A program made the translations under genes and the position numbers. Below, in pieces: positions 10,501 to 18,969 of a DNA stretch of 34,255 bases. The stretch comes from Fibrobacteria bacterium GUT307 (lineage in GTDB: Bacteria > Fibrobacterota > Fibrobacteria > Fibrobacterales > Fibrobacteraceae): the NCBI GenBank assembly GCA_001462235.1, contig LIUI01000026.1, positions 1-34,255 of the forward strand, read 5' to 3'. Below the pieces are notes generated by a model. The model made no database searches. It was not told where the DNA came from and saw nothing but the letters and a program-made list of their open reading frames with translations. Every line of letters begins with the position of its first letter. Positions within the stretch are counted from its first letter, which is position 1.

Positions 10501-10639
10501 CCAAGCCGGGCCATCCACCATTATGGCAGAAATTTTCACAAAATACGCAGACAAAACCGAACAACGGAAAATTGTATCTTTGCAAATGTCAAACGCAAAA
10601 AAGGACAGAATGGTGGAGGTAGCAGAATTTGAATTTTAA
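7586..10639 (+). CDS. VIT + VWA + TPR-like + DUF2135 lipoprotein
   Basis: Start placed at the internal ATG ([32 protein letters not shown]), which gives a signal peptide with lipobox LLNSC. VIT-like '[51 protein letters not shown]'; VWA-like '[16 protein letters not shown]'; C-terminal DUF2135-like '[26 protein letters not shown]'. Confidence 0.85.
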   Translation: [1017 protein letters not shown]

Positions 10640-11225
10640 GATACTAATAATCGCAACTGTTTTGGCTCAGCAGGTTTTTTCTGCTGGGCAAACTGCCATG
10701 ATGGCGGATTACAGAGACGGCAAGAGATATGAAACCGTCAAAATAGGCACCCAAACTTGGATGGCAGAGAATTTGAATTACGATCTAAACGGCAGTATAT
10801 GCTATGGCAACAACCCTGCCAACTGTGCAATATACGGCGGATTGTATAATTGGGAAAGAGCTATGAAAGCTTGCCCCTCCGGCTGGCATTTGCCAACTAA
10901 AGAGGAATGGGAAGTGATGACATCTTATATTGGCGGAGCCGAAAAAGAAGGAAAAAGACTAAAAGCGGCAAACGGCTGGAATAGAAGCGGCTGGAGCAAG
11001 AACGGCATTGGTACGGACAGCTACAACTTTTCTGCGCTGCCGGGCGGCAGCGGCAACTCGGGTGGCAGTTTCTACGGTTTAGGCAGCAATGGCTACTGGT
11101 GGAGTTCCAGCGAGAGCAGTAATCGCACCGCCTACCGCCGGTTTATGCATTACCTCAGCGAATCTGCTATTTGGAAAAGCGAAGATAAGAATGAATTGTT
11201 CAGCGTTCGTTGTTTGAAAAACTAA
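10629..11225 (+). CDS. Secreted FISUMP-domain protein, TTG start
   Basis: 198 aa; 'DGKRYETVKIGTQTWMAENLNYDLNGSICYGN...CPSGWHLPTKEEWEVM...FSALPGG...FSVRCLKN'; GGAGGT at 10615-10620 upstream of the TTG; overlaps the preceding gene by 11 nt. Confidence 0.87.
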   Translation: MNFKILIIATVLAQQVFSAGQTAMMADYRDGKRYETVKIGTQTWMAENLNYDLNGSICYGNNPANCAIYGGLYNWERAMKACPSGWHLPTKEEWEVMTSYIGGAEKEGKRLKAANGWNRSGWSKNGIGTDSYNFSALPGGSGNSGGSFYGLGSNGYWWSSSESSNRTAYRRFMHYLSESAIWKSEDKNELFSVRCLKN

Positions 11226-11244
11226 GCGGTTTTGATCAGATACT

Positions 11245-12204
11245 TTACAAAATCAATCCGCAAATCGCAAGTTCAAATGATGCCAAATCATAGCGAAAGC
11301 CAACTTTTTTGCCGTAAGAAATCTCGTCAAGCCGCAGAATTGCTCTTCGCAAACCCTCAGCGTTCCAATAGGTGCTTTGCTCCGGCAAGCGGTTTTTCTG
11401 ATAGGAAAAAACTCGATTTGGGGGCAAAACTTTAGCGGCTATTTCGCTATCTGGAATTCTTTTTTTTCGCATAGTTTGTATGTGCAAAAGGGTAAGGCAA
11501 TGGCTTCTGAGCGTATCAATTACTCCCATGAAGGCTTTTTCCCAATTATCTTGCCTAAGCGTAACTCCGCGAAATTTAGGCACAAAGGCCTTTATATTCC
11601 TAAAACCAAAAGGCTCCTGCAATTCATAAAGCGGGAGCACTCTATTTGGCTTTATAAACAGCAAACAATGTTGAACACCTATTTCTTGTATGCTATTATC
11701 GAATAAGAGTATTTTTTTTATCTCGTTGTGTATGCGTTTGGTATCTTTGCCAATGGCATCTGCTATGCATTGTGCGGCAGCTGGGTTTATTTTTCTCTTA
11801 AAATATTTTTGCACATGGTCTATTATCCATTTATCGATATATTTTGGAGGCTCAAAAAGTTCTGCATTTCCTTGCTTCTCAAGGAATTTCCACAGAACGC
11901 TTCTTTTATCTAGTTCAGAAAAATCCAGAGCCAGATTTCCCTGAAAATTGCTCAAAAAATTTACAAGCGAACGCTGCACATCTGCAAGCATAAATTCGCA
12001 GTGCCTAACCAGAACGCTCGCAGCCGGTTCAAAAAAAGAAGGAGTTAAAGCCTGTGCTATACCTGCTACCAAAGGACTCTCGTTCTGAGACTCTGTGGCA
12101 AAAAATACCCTGCGCTGCGAGCCTCCGGTCAAAGATTCTGCCCAGAACTTGGCAATTCTTTCTTCCTTGGCAATCTCGTTTAAACCTACTAGTGCAAGAA
12201 GCAT
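11245..12204 (-). CDS. holA: DNA polymerase III delta subunit (HolA-like)
   Basis: 319 aa; organisation and 'RKINPAAAQCIADAIGKDTKRIHNEIKKILLF' resemble the HolA delta subunit. Confidence 0.7.
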   Translation of the reverse strand: MLLALVGLNEIAKEERIAKFWAESLTGGSQRRVFFATESQNESPLVAGIAQALTPSFFEPAASVLVRHCEFMLADVQRSLVNFLSNFQGNLALDFSELDKRSVLWKFLEKQGNAELFEPPKYIDKWIIDHVQKYFKRKINPAAAQCIADAIGKDTKRIHNEIKKILLFDNSIQEIGVQHCLLFIKPNRVLPLYELQEPFGFRNIKAFVPKFRGVTLRQDNWEKAFMGVIDTLRSHCLTLLHIQTMRKKRIPDSEIAAKVLPPNRVFSYQKNRLPEQSTYWNAEGLRRAILRLDEISYGKKVGFRYDLASFELAICGLIL

Positions 12205-12214
12205 AACGATAATG

Positions 12215-12226
12215 TAGAATTTTCTA
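12215..12226. promoter_or_regulatory. Inverted repeat TAGAA-TT-TTCTA in the 33 bp divergent holA/gatC spacer
   Basis: Read directly; flanking TACATT (minus) and TAAGTT (plus), each 6-7 nt from the start codon. Confidence 0.55.
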
Positions 12227-12237
12227 AGTTACAAGGC

Positions 12238-12513
12238 ATGAGTGAGTCTATAGATATAGATAAGTTGGCAAAGCTTTCTAGGTTAACCCTTTCTGAGAGG
12301 GAAGCTGCGCAGGCTAAAGAAAGGTTGCAGGAATTGCTTAAACTTATGGAAAACTTAAAGGAGTTGGATTTGAAAAATGTTGAGCCTATGGTTGCAGATG
12401 AGGCTTCTGCATTAAGGGAAGATATTCCTTTGCAAGGCTTCTCGCACAAGCAAGCTTTTATGAACGCGCCGCAAGAAGAAAACCACCATTTTGCAATCCC
12501 AAAAGTGATATAA
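12238..12513 (+). CDS. gatC: Asp-tRNA(Asn)/Glu-tRNA(Gln) amidotransferase subunit C
   Basis: 91 aa; 'IDKLAKLSRLTLSEREAAQAKERLQELLKLMENLKELDLKNVEPM...LREDIP'. Confidence 0.92.
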   Translation: MSESIDIDKLAKLSRLTLSEREAAQAKERLQELLKLMENLKELDLKNVEPMVADEASALREDIPLQGFSHKQAFMNAPQEENHHFAIPKVI

Positions 12514-12516
12514 ATT

Positions 12517-13248
12517 ATGGCTATAGGCTCTAAAATTCTCATCTATTCAAGCGATGCGGTAGAAAGCGAAAAGTATATCCGCCTTCTTATGTATCAAAAA
12601 TTTGTGCCTAAGGCGGTGGAATCAATATCATACGTAACTCTGGCTTTGGTATCTGGCGAGTTTCCAATATTTTTGTGCACCTACGCCCCAGAAGATACTG
12701 CAACTTTTGATTTCCTAAAATTCATGAGGCAAGATGCCCAAATGCGTTCTGTTATTCCTGTTGTGATACTAACTAAGCCAACGCATGATAGCGTTTCTGA
12801 CCTTATAAAAGCGGGTTGTTCAAATTTTATTTTGGAAGGCGCAGGCCAGCAAGTATTCATAGATAAAATTGACGCAATAGCAGCATCTATCGGTGATATA
12901 CGCGATAAAAGGCAGTTTGCCCGTGTTCAAATTCCCGAATATGAAAATGCGCAGCTTTTGGTAACTGCAAAAAACGGAAATAAATATCCTATGCGGGTTA
13001 GCAATATATCCATGGGTGGTTTGCAGCTCACTTGGTCTCCGGGAAAAACGTCTGTGCAAAAAATGGTTGCAGGCGATACTCTTATGAACTGCCTTTTGGT
13101 AGCAAAAAATCTAGACCTTTATGTGGACTTAAAAGTCATTTCCGTTTTCAATTACAAAATAGGTTCGCAATTCTTTGGCTTAAACGAAGAACGCCTATCC
13201 AAACTTTGTGATTTTGTTTACGAGAAATTTTTATCCGAGAAGATTTAG
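12517..13248 (+). CDS. Receiver-like + PilZ domain protein
   Basis: 243 aa; N-terminal CheY-like fold pattern; C-terminal PilZ features 'KRQFARVQIPE' and 'NISMGGLQL'. Confidence 0.75.
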   Translation: MAIGSKILIYSSDAVESEKYIRLLMYQKFVPKAVESISYVTLALVSGEFPIFLCTYAPEDTATFDFLKFMRQDAQMRSVIPVVILTKPTHDSVSDLIKAGCSNFILEGAGQQVFIDKIDAIAASIGDIRDKRQFARVQIPEYENAQLLVTAKNGNKYPMRVSNISMGGLQLTWSPGKTSVQKMVAGDTLMNCLLVAKNLDLYVDLKVISVFNYKIGSQFFGLNEERLSKLCDFVYEKFLSEKI

Positions 13249-13956
13249 CATTTCTTTCACCGCTCTTTCCATTCCAACAAGAGCCGCACGTGCTACTATG
13301 CTATGCCCTATATTGAGTTCCTCTATACCATTCAGTTCTGATATCCGCTTTACATTGCGGTAATTCAAGCCATGCCCGGCGTTTACTCTTAACCCGCTCT
13401 TAGAGGCAAAGGTGATTTGGTCTTGCAATTTTGAAAGCTCCAATTCTATCTCATTTTCATTGCGCCGCTCAAAGGCATCTGCGTAAGGGCCTGTGTGAAA
13501 TTCAACATAGTCTGCGCCTGCTTTGCGAGCAGCCTTAACCTGTTCGGTTTTAGGGTCTATGAACAAACTCACCAGAATGCCAGAGGCACGCAGATTTTGA
13601 ACCGCAGCGGTAATCTCAGAGATACCTGCTTCCACATTCAAGCCACCCTCCGTAGTAAGCTCGTTTGGACCTTCCGGTACAAGGGTTACCATATTGGGAA
13701 GCACGGTTTTTGCAAACTGCACCATTTCTGCGGTTGGGGTCATCTCCAAATTCAGGGAACCCGTGACGGTATGGCGCAAAAGATGCACATCGCCATCGTT
13801 TATATGGCGGCGGTCTTGCCTTAGGTGCACGGTTATGCCATGGCAGCCTGCAAGTTCTGCTATTATAGCCGCAGCTACAGGCTCAGGCTCTCTCACCTTG
13901 CGAGCTTCCCTGATTGTCGCAATGTGGTCAATGTTTACGCATAAATATTTAGCCAT
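13231..13956 (-). CDS. pdxJ: Pyridoxine 5'-phosphate synthase
   Basis: 'MAKYLCVNIDHIATIREARKVREPEPVAAAIIAELAGCHGITVHLRQDRRHINDGDV'; start set at the internal Met (ORF track starts at 13968). Confidence 0.96.
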   Translation of the reverse strand: MAKYLCVNIDHIATIREARKVREPEPVAAAIIAELAGCHGITVHLRQDRRHINDGDVHLLRHTVTGSLNLEMTPTAEMVQFAKTVLPNMVTLVPEGPNELTTEGGLNVEAGISEITAAVQNLRASGILVSLFIDPKTEQVKAARKAGADYVEFHTGPYADAFERRNENEIELELSKLQDQITFASKSGLRVNAGHGLNYRNVKRISELNGIEELNIGHSIVARAALVGMERAVKEMLNLLG

Positions 13957-14045
13957 GGTATTCCCCAAGCAAGTTTTGGCGTAAAATTAGAATTTTTTAA
14001 AAAAAATTATCTATATTTCTCACTCATTCCCCAATGAGGTATTTT

Positions 14046-15716
14046 ATGAAGAAAACATTTTTGACGTTACTTTTGGTTCTCTGCGCAGGCATCCACGCTC
14101 AGAGTAGGCACGAATTCTCATTATATGGCGGTGTTGGTTGGTCAACTATGCTATATGATAATGAATTGGGAAAAGGTACTAGCGAAATAGGCGGCGGATT
14201 ATTCGGGCTAGGGTACACCTTTTTCTTTTCCGAATATTTAGGATTGGGATCGGGAGCCGAATATGCCTATTACCGAAATAAAGAAGAAAGCGGAGGTGAA
14301 GACCTTCACAAACAACGAGTTCATCAGCTTCAGATTCCGCTAATGCTTCAGTTTCAGATAGGTGACTGGCATAAGTACTATCTTGCAGCAGGGGCTAAAG
14401 TTGGAATACCTTTAGATATATCCTCTGAATTTGTATCCCCTAAATTCGAAGTAGGCGGAAAAGATTATTCCGACGATCTCCGAACAACCTTTCTGGCATC
14501 TGCAGAAACAGGTATGAAATGGCAGTTAAAAGAACATCTGTATTTATATACAGGAGCTTATTTGGACTATGGGCTGAATTCTTTTGTCAAAGATGTTAAG
14601 AGTAAGCCGTTTGCGGTTGGGCTTAAATTAAAATTGGCTTTTGGAAGCGGTTCTGTTGTAGATTCGCTTCATTTGAAATTCAGCGCAGGGGCCGATTCCA
14701 TACAAATGGGAGAAAGCACTGTTTTGAATTGGATTGCCATAAACGCAAACGAAGCTAGCATAGAAGGCATAGGGCCTGTTCCGGTAGAAGGTTCAATTAA
14801 GGTCAATCCTTCCCAAACTACTAGATATACCATCACTGCAAAAGGCAAGGGTGGCGAAAAAACAGAATCTGTAATTGTTGCGGTAAAACTTCCGCCACCT
14901 CCCTCAATTGTGTTTACAGTAAGCCCAAAAACAATACAAGCAGGGCAGGTTGCCGCACTGAATTGGATGGTTTCCAATGCCGATGAAATTATCATAAAAG
15001 ATGTAGGGGCTGTTCCCGACAAAGGTACAGCGGAAGTAAAACCTTCGGAAACAATAAGATATACTATTATCGCGAAGGGCAAAGGTGGCGAAAAAACAGA
15101 AACTGTGGAGCTAGTTGTAGAGCCTCCGCCAGGCCCTTCTGTTATATTCAATGCTGTTCCGGGGTCAATATATAGAGGGCAAATTGCTACATTGAACTGG
15201 ATTACCACGGATGCAGACGAAGTGAGCATAGAAGGAATTGGCTCTGTTCCTCTTAAAGGCACAAGTGAAGTAAAGCCTTCCGAAACCACTAAATATACTC
15301 TTATCGCAAAAGGAAATGGCGTAACTAAAACGCAAATTGCAGAGGTTATAGTGGAAGAGCCGCCACCCATAGAAGAAAAAGTCAACTTGAAAGGCGTAAA
15401 CTTCCTTTCTGGCAAAGCTGAGCTTTCGCTTGATGCCAAGAAAGTACTGGATGGAGTCGCAGAACAACTTTTGACATACCCTAATGTTAAAATTGAAATT
15501 CACGGATACACGGATAATGTAGGCCAGGCAGTTACAAACCAGAAATTATCCGAAGCCCGTGCAAAATCGGTTATGAATTATTTGGTTAGCAAAGGCGTTA
15601 AATCGAATAGAATGAAAGCGACTGGCTATGGACCAAAGCAACCCATCGCAGACAATTCAACCGAAGAAGGCCGTGCACTTAACCGCCGTATAGAGATGGT
15701 AAGGGTAGATAAATAA
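14046..15716 (+). CDS. OmpA-family protein: N-terminal beta-barrel-like domain, three Ig-like repeats, C-terminal OmpA domain (copy 1)
   Basis: Signal peptide MKKTFLTLLLVLCAGIHAQ; repeats near 'SIQMGESTVLNWIA', 'TIQAGQVAALNWMV', 'SIYRGQIATLNWIT'; OmpA C-term 'IEIHGYTDNVGQAVTNQKLSEARAKSVMNYL'. Start chosen by alignment to copy 2. Confidence 0.9.
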   Translation: MKKTFLTLLLVLCAGIHAQSRHEFSLYGGVGWSTMLYDNELGKGTSEIGGGLFGLGYTFFFSEYLGLGSGAEYAYYRNKEESGGEDLHKQRVHQLQIPLMLQFQIGDWHKYYLAAGAKVGIPLDISSEFVSPKFEVGGKDYSDDLRTTFLASAETGMKWQLKEHLYLYTGAYLDYGLNSFVKDVKSKPFAVGLKLKLAFGSGSVVDSLHLKFSAGADSIQMGESTVLNWIAINANEASIEGIGPVPVEGSIKVNPSQTTRYTITAKGKGGEKTESVIVAVKLPPPPSIVFTVSPKTIQAGQVAALNWMVSNADEIIIKDVGAVPDKGTAEVKPSETIRYTIIAKGKGGEKTETVELVVEPPPGPSVIFNAVPGSIYRGQIATLNWITTDADEVSIEGIGSVPLKGTSEVKPSETTKYTLIAKGNGVTKTQIAEVIVEEPPPIEEKVNLKGVNFLSGKAELSLDAKKVLDGVAEQLLTYPNVKIEIHGYTDNVGQAVTNQKLSEARAKSVMNYLVSKGVKSNRMKATGYGPKQPIADNSTEEGRALNRRIEMVRVDK

Positions 15717-15744
15717 TTATCTACATTAGGGAACGAGGTATTTT

Positions 15745-17460
15745 ATGAAAAAAACGTTTTTGATGTTACTTTTGGTGCTCTGTGCAGGTCTTCATGCTCA
15801 GAGCAGGCATGAATTCTCGTTATATGGCGGTGCCGGTTGGGCTACTTTGCTTTATGATGATGTGGCTACCGATAAATTTAATAAGTTTAAAGGCAGAACA
15901 GACTTTGGCGCCTTAGGCGGGTTAGGGTACACCTTCTTCTTTAACGAATATTGCGGTTTGGGGTTAGGAGCCGAATATGCTCTTTACAACAGTGAACCCG
16001 AATTTGGCGATCCTATTGAACGAGCAAAATTGCAACTCATGGCAGTTCAAATTCCGCTTATGCTTCAAGTACAGGTAGGCGGCTGGCACAAGTTCTTTCT
16101 TGCAGCAGGAGGTAAGCTAGGATTGCCCATTGATGCAAGTTCCAAATCAAAAAAAGATGGCTATAAAGATTGGCCAGAAAAGCCCAAACTTGAAGTAACA
16201 GATGCTATCATTTCTGCGGAAATGGGAGCGAAATGGAAGTTTAAGGAGGGTATATATCTTTATTCCGGATTTTATTTGGATTACGGAGTGAACAGCATGC
16301 TAAAGAGTGGATACAGAAATGCAACCAAAGAAAATCCGGATATGACGCCGCTTGCAGCCGGGTTTAAGCTTAGACTAGCCTTAGGGGGCGGTTCTGTACT
16401 CGATCCGCCTGTTTTGGAATTCGTCACAGGGCAAGATTCTATATCTGCCGGGCAAAGCGCTGTTTTAAAATGGATTGCTTCCAATGCAGATACGGTATAT
16501 ATAGACGGCGTAGGGGCTGTTCCGGCCCAAGGCTCGGCAGAAGTAAGCCCTTCCCAGACAGAAAGATATACCATCACTGCCAAAGGCAGGGGCGGCGTAG
16601 AGACAAAGTCCGTGCTTGTTGCGGTAAAACCTTTGCCTATTCCCTCAGTAGCATTTAGCATAAGTCCAAAAACCATACTGAAGGGGCAAGCTGCTACTCT
16701 AACCTGGATGGTTTCTGATGCAGATCAAATTAACATGGTTGGCGTTGGACTCATGCCAGACAAAGGCACTATGGAAGTAAAACCCTCGGAAACAACTAAA
16801 TACATTCTTACCGCTAAAGGAAAAGGTGGTGAGAAAACGGAATTTGTAGAAGTAGTTGTAGAGATTCCACCTGGCCCATCGGTTATATTCAATGCAACTT
16901 CCCCGATAATACAAAAGGGACAATCTGCTACTTTGAATTGGATTACCACAGATGCAGAAAGTGTGAGCATAGAAGGAATAGGGCCTGTCCCTGATAAGGG
17001 CACTAGAACTGTGAAGCCTACTCAAACCACTAAGTATGTTCTTACCGCAAAGGGAAAGGATGAGGTTAAAACAGAAATGATGGTGGAAATCATCGTGGAA
17101 GAACCACCTCCCATAGAGGAAAAAGTCAACTTAAAGGGTGTAAACTTCCTTCCGGGCAAATCAGTGCTTTCGCTAGATGCCAAGAGGGTGTTGGATGGAG
17201 TTGTAGAACAGCTTTTGGCGTATCCTAATGTTAGAATTGAAATTCAGGGTCACACAGATAATTTGGGCAAGGCAGTTACAAACCAGAAATTATCAGAAGC
17301 CCGTGCCAAGGCAGTTGTGGCTTATTTGGCTAGCAAAGGCATTAAACTGAATAGAATGAAAGCGGTTGGCTATGGACCAAACCAACCAATAGCAGACAAT
17401 TCAACCGAAGAAGGCCGTGAGCTTAACCGCCGTATAGAGATGATCAGAGTAGATAAATAA
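15745..17460 (+). CDS. OmpA-family protein, tandem paralog (copy 2)
   Basis: 571 aa; same architecture and near-identical signal peptide and OmpA domain ('IEIQGHTDNLGKAVTNQKLSEARAKAVVAYL'). Confidence 0.9.
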   Translation: MKKTFLMLLLVLCAGLHAQSRHEFSLYGGAGWATLLYDDVATDKFNKFKGRTDFGALGGLGYTFFFNEYCGLGLGAEYALYNSEPEFGDPIERAKLQLMAVQIPLMLQVQVGGWHKFFLAAGGKLGLPIDASSKSKKDGYKDWPEKPKLEVTDAIISAEMGAKWKFKEGIYLYSGFYLDYGVNSMLKSGYRNATKENPDMTPLAAGFKLRLALGGGSVLDPPVLEFVTGQDSISAGQSAVLKWIASNADTVYIDGVGAVPAQGSAEVSPSQTERYTITAKGRGGVETKSVLVAVKPLPIPSVAFSISPKTILKGQAATLTWMVSDADQINMVGVGLMPDKGTMEVKPSETTKYILTAKGKGGEKTEFVEVVVEIPPGPSVIFNATSPIIQKGQSATLNWITTDAESVSIEGIGPVPDKGTRTVKPTQTTKYVLTAKGKDEVKTEMMVEIIVEEPPPIEEKVNLKGVNFLPGKSVLSLDAKRVLDGVVEQLLAYPNVRIEIQGHTDNLGKAVTNQKLSEARAKAVVAYLASKGIKLNRMKAVGYGPNQPIADNSTEEGRELNRRIEMIRVDK

Positions 17461-17462
17461 TA

Positions 17463-18230
17463 CTAATCAGACGCTAGGAATGCTGTAAGAGGACTACTTG
17501 CAGCAGCCCCGTCTCTCTGTTCTGCTAAACCAATTTCAAATGCCATTCTGCCACTTTCTACCGCTTGCTTAAAACTTTTAGCCATGAGCACGGGGTCTTT
17601 GGCAATGGCTATTGCTGTGTTCACCAAAACTGCGCTTGCGCCTATTTCCATAGCGAGGCAAGCATGGGAGGGCGCACCAATTCCAGCATCAATCACAACA
17701 GGAATTTTGCTTTGAGCTATTATTATTTTTAGCATGGCTTCTGTTTGCAAGCCCTTATTGCTGCCTATTGGTGCTCCGAGCGGCATTACCGCTACGCAAC
17801 CGCAATCTTCCAATCGTTTGCAAAGAACAGGGTCTGCTGGGATGTATGGCAAAACCACAAAGCCATCTTTTGCGAGTTCGTTGGCGGCATTTAATGTTTC
17901 AATTGGGTCTGGTAGCAGATATTTTTGGTCTGGGTGAATTTCCAGTTTAAGCCAGTTGGTTCCCAGGGCTTCTCTTGCCATTTGCGCAGCAAACACTGCT
18001 TCTTTTGCGGTGCGTGCTCCGGATGTGTTAGGCAAAATTTGCCCTTTGAAATCTTTTAACGCATCTAAAATGGAATCTTCTTTTTGGTTTTTGCCAATTC
18101 GTTTTAAGGCAAGCGTTATCATTTCACTTTGGGATTCCTGCAATGCAAGCACCATTTCTTTTGGCGATGCAAATTTGCCACTACCGAGGAAAAGCCGAGA
18201 ATTGAAAGTTCTATTTGCAATTTGGAGCAT
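17463..18230 (-). CDS. thiG: Thiazole synthase
   Basis: '[26 protein letters not shown]...[57 protein letters not shown]'; start trimmed from 18287 to the ThiG-like Met. Confidence 0.95.
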   Translation of the reverse strand: MLQIANRTFNSRLFLGSGKFASPKEMVLALQESQSEMITLALKRIGKNQKEDSILDALKDFKGQILPNTSGARTAKEAVFAAQMAREALGTNWLKLEIHPDQKYLLPDPIETLNAANELAKDGFVVLPYIPADPVLCKRLEDCGCVAVMPLGAPIGSNKGLQTEAMLKIIIAQSKIPVVIDAGIGAPSHACLAMEIGASAVLVNTAIAIAKDPVLMAKSFKQAVESGRMAFEIGLAEQRDGAAASSPLTAFLASD

Positions 18231-18280
18231 TGCATTGAATGTAGAAAAATTTACCATTGAATGACAATTGGGCCAAAACC

Positions 18281-18309
18281 TTGACATTTGTCATAAAAAA
18301 TGCTATATT
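18281..18309 (+). promoter_or_regulatory. Sigma70-type promoter for the Ser-linker lipoprotein
   Basis: TTGACA (18281-18286), 17 nt, TATATT (18304-18309). Confidence 0.85.
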
Positions 18310-18340
18310 TATAGCTGATTTAACCTTTGGAGATGCAATT

Positions 18341-18925
18341 ATGAAAAAAGCATCAAAATTCTTGGCTTTTGTAGTCTTTATTGCAGTCATAGCTGCTTGC
18401 AGCAGCGGCAATGACAATAACGATGAAAACAGCGGCAACCTTTCATCCTCTTCGGGTGGCGGTAGCAACATATCTTCTTCCAGTGACGTTGGCAACAACA
18501 CGCCATCTTCAAGCAGCGATGGCGCACCCTCTTCTAGCAGCGGTGGTAACATTGGCGATGGCGGAGCGTGCTATCTCAATATTAATTTATTCGGACTTGT
18601 CAATGTAGGTACATGTGCAGAAGGACAGCTCATGAGTCAAGAAGAATGCGATTTAGCAGCGGAAGAAGCAGAAGCGGAGGGATTAGAATATGAATTTGAA
18701 TATGGGACTTCTTGCCCATCCGATTACGCACTTGACTGCGGGATAGATGATGAAGGTCTCCATGTTTATGTATATGGCGATGCTACCGTTCTTGCAGCAT
18801 TAGGAATGGCAACTTGCGAAGATCTTGAAGAAGATGATGGAGAAGAGTATTATGCTAAAAAAACATCTTCCTCCAAAAAACATTTTTCTCCTATTAAAAA
18901 ACTTTCCCCCTTGACAAAGTTTTAA
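18341..18925 (+). CDS. Lipoprotein with poly-Ser linkers and an acidic Cys-containing domain
   Basis: 'MKKASKFLAFVVFIAVIAACSSGNDN' lipobox, then repeated SSSS blocks and an acidic domain; start set at the ATG downstream of the promoter. Confidence 0.85.
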   Translation: MKKASKFLAFVVFIAVIAACSSGNDNNDENSGNLSSSSGGGSNISSSSDVGNNTPSSSSDGAPSSSSGGNIGDGGACYLNINLFGLVNVGTCAEGQLMSQEECDLAAEEAEAEGLEYEFEYGTSCPSDYALDCGIDDEGLHVYVYGDATVLAALGMATCEDLEEDDGEEYYAKKTSSSKKHFSPIKKLSPLTKF

Positions 18926-18939
18926 ATTTTTTCTATATT
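18911..18939 (+). promoter_or_regulatory. Sigma70-type promoter for the glnB-amtB leader
   Basis: TTGACA (18911-18916), 17 nt, TATATT (18934-18939). Confidence 0.88.
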
Positions 18940-18947
18940 TTACCCAA

Positions 18948-18969
18948 GTAACCCATGAGTATGGGTTAC
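18948..18969 (+). promoter_or_regulatory. Leader hairpin P1 (GTAACCCAT-GAGT-ATGGGTTAC)
   Basis: Perfect 9 bp inverted repeat beginning about where transcription should start. Confidence 0.75.

Noticed and set aside
14669-15439. 256 aa minus-strand ORF opposite the OmpA repeats
   Set aside because: Shadow of the repetitive Ig-like region; its apparent repeats mirror the sense repeats, with no signal peptide or family match.
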